DNA of 64,000 nucleotides from Nemophila menziesii (taxonomy: Eukaryota; Streptophyta; Magnoliopsida; Boraginales; Hydrophyllaceae). How positions within the stretch are numbered: the stretch's first letter is position 1; each line of letters opens with the position of its first letter. The stretch covers positions 7,267,860 through 7,331,859 of the forward strand of contig JARWIR010000023.1 of assembly GCA_029959085.1 (NCBI GenBank). Direction: 5' to 3'. The notes beneath the pieces are model-generated. The model was not told the origin of the DNA and made no database searches. It was given only the letters and a program-made list of their open reading frames with translations. Positions 63,952 through 64,000 of this stretch are shown here, piece by piece. The translations under genes and the position numbers were made by a program.

Positions 63952-64000
63952 ATTTCACTATTACTTATAAAATATGAATACAATATAGAAATAATAGAAA
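63612..64000. repeat. Monomer 20 (partial, cut by window edge)
   Basis: Counterpart of monomers 13 and 15. DUF remnant (63517-63951) open for 144 codons with the EILEKPRKKNID ending. The array continues to the right of the window. Confidence 0.9.

Larger units (their letters stand above)
30634..64000. repeat. Tandem array of ~1.74 kb monomers (19 complete plus one partial)
   Basis: The motif T-T-T-C/A-CTA-G/A-TACTCC recurs at intervals of 1703-1772 bp from 30634 to 63612, mean about 1736 bp. The array continues off the right edge. Each monomer, in plus orientation, holds: C-terminal DUF4283 remnant (~310 bp, minus), a junction (AGCTATATACATATTTCACT), purine-rich stretch with AGAAAGATAGAGAAGAGAG, an AT microsatellite, and the common tail. 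The monomer equals the two ends of the large unit with the LTR, GTE-like and intervening parts removed. No RNA gene or intact gene is present. Confidence 0.96.

Noticed and set aside
30634..64000. Regularly spaced repeats suggestive of a CRISPR array
   Set aside because: The repeats are whole ~1.7 kb monomers in plant-type DNA, with no short repeat/unique spacer structure and no cas-like genes.
30634..64000. Centromeric satellite or rDNA spacer array
   Set aside because: No rRNA sequence is present, and position on the chromosome cannot be judged from the window. Monomer length alone is not evidence for a centromere.
1..64000. tRNA, rRNA, small RNA genes or an intact host gene
   Set aside because: I saw no convincing cloverleaf, rRNA or multi-exon gene structure. 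The only exon-like pieces are the short captured fragments listed.

Overview
The window looks like intergenic, repeat-rich nuclear DNA from a flowering plant. It is strongly AT-rich. It contains decayed reading frames of the plant-specific DUF4283 / zinc-knuckle type found in LINE ORF1 proteins, a copia-type LTR with an initiator-Met-tRNA primer binding site, and a scrap resembling a plant GTE (BET bromodomain) gene. I found no intact, convincing host gene. The species cannot be fixed from the sequence.

Layout. 1-949 (minus): 5' part of a LINE-like element with an open DUF4283 frame, interrupted by two in-frame stops and cut by the window edge. 950-3368: non-coding flank holding a ~0.7 kb inverted-repeat (fold-back) element rich in GAGCTCGAG-type sequence. 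3369-30633: three head-to-tail copies of a large composite unit, A (9.55 kb), B (7.17 kb) and C (10.54 kb). Each carries, in order: a DUF4283 remnant (minus), a long non-coding internal region, a primer binding site and ~1 kb copia-type LTR (minus), a GTE-like exon remnant (plus), an unidentified coding-like segment (minus), and an AT-rich tail. B lacks ~2.5 kb of the tail. C has gained a 0.5 kb exon-like insert flanked by a duplicated ~0.5 kb block.

30634-64000: a tandem array of ~1.74 kb monomers, 19 complete plus a partial one running off the right edge. Placed in the same phase as the large units, each monomer is the two ends of the large unit joined together: ~0.33 kb of DUF4283 remnant plus ~1.4 kb of tail, with the ~8-9 kb between them missing. 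The array therefore looks like a young satellite born from a composite transposon-derived tandem repeat. It has higher-order structure: an alternating ~3.5 kb dimer at 34-46 kb, and a seven-monomer (~12.1 kb) period linking 44.6-53 kb to 56.7-64 kb.

Nothing here works together as a pathway. The shared theme is decay, deletion and amplification of mobile-element sequence. The recurring open frames in the monomers are best read as remnants kept open by recent copying, not as functional genes.
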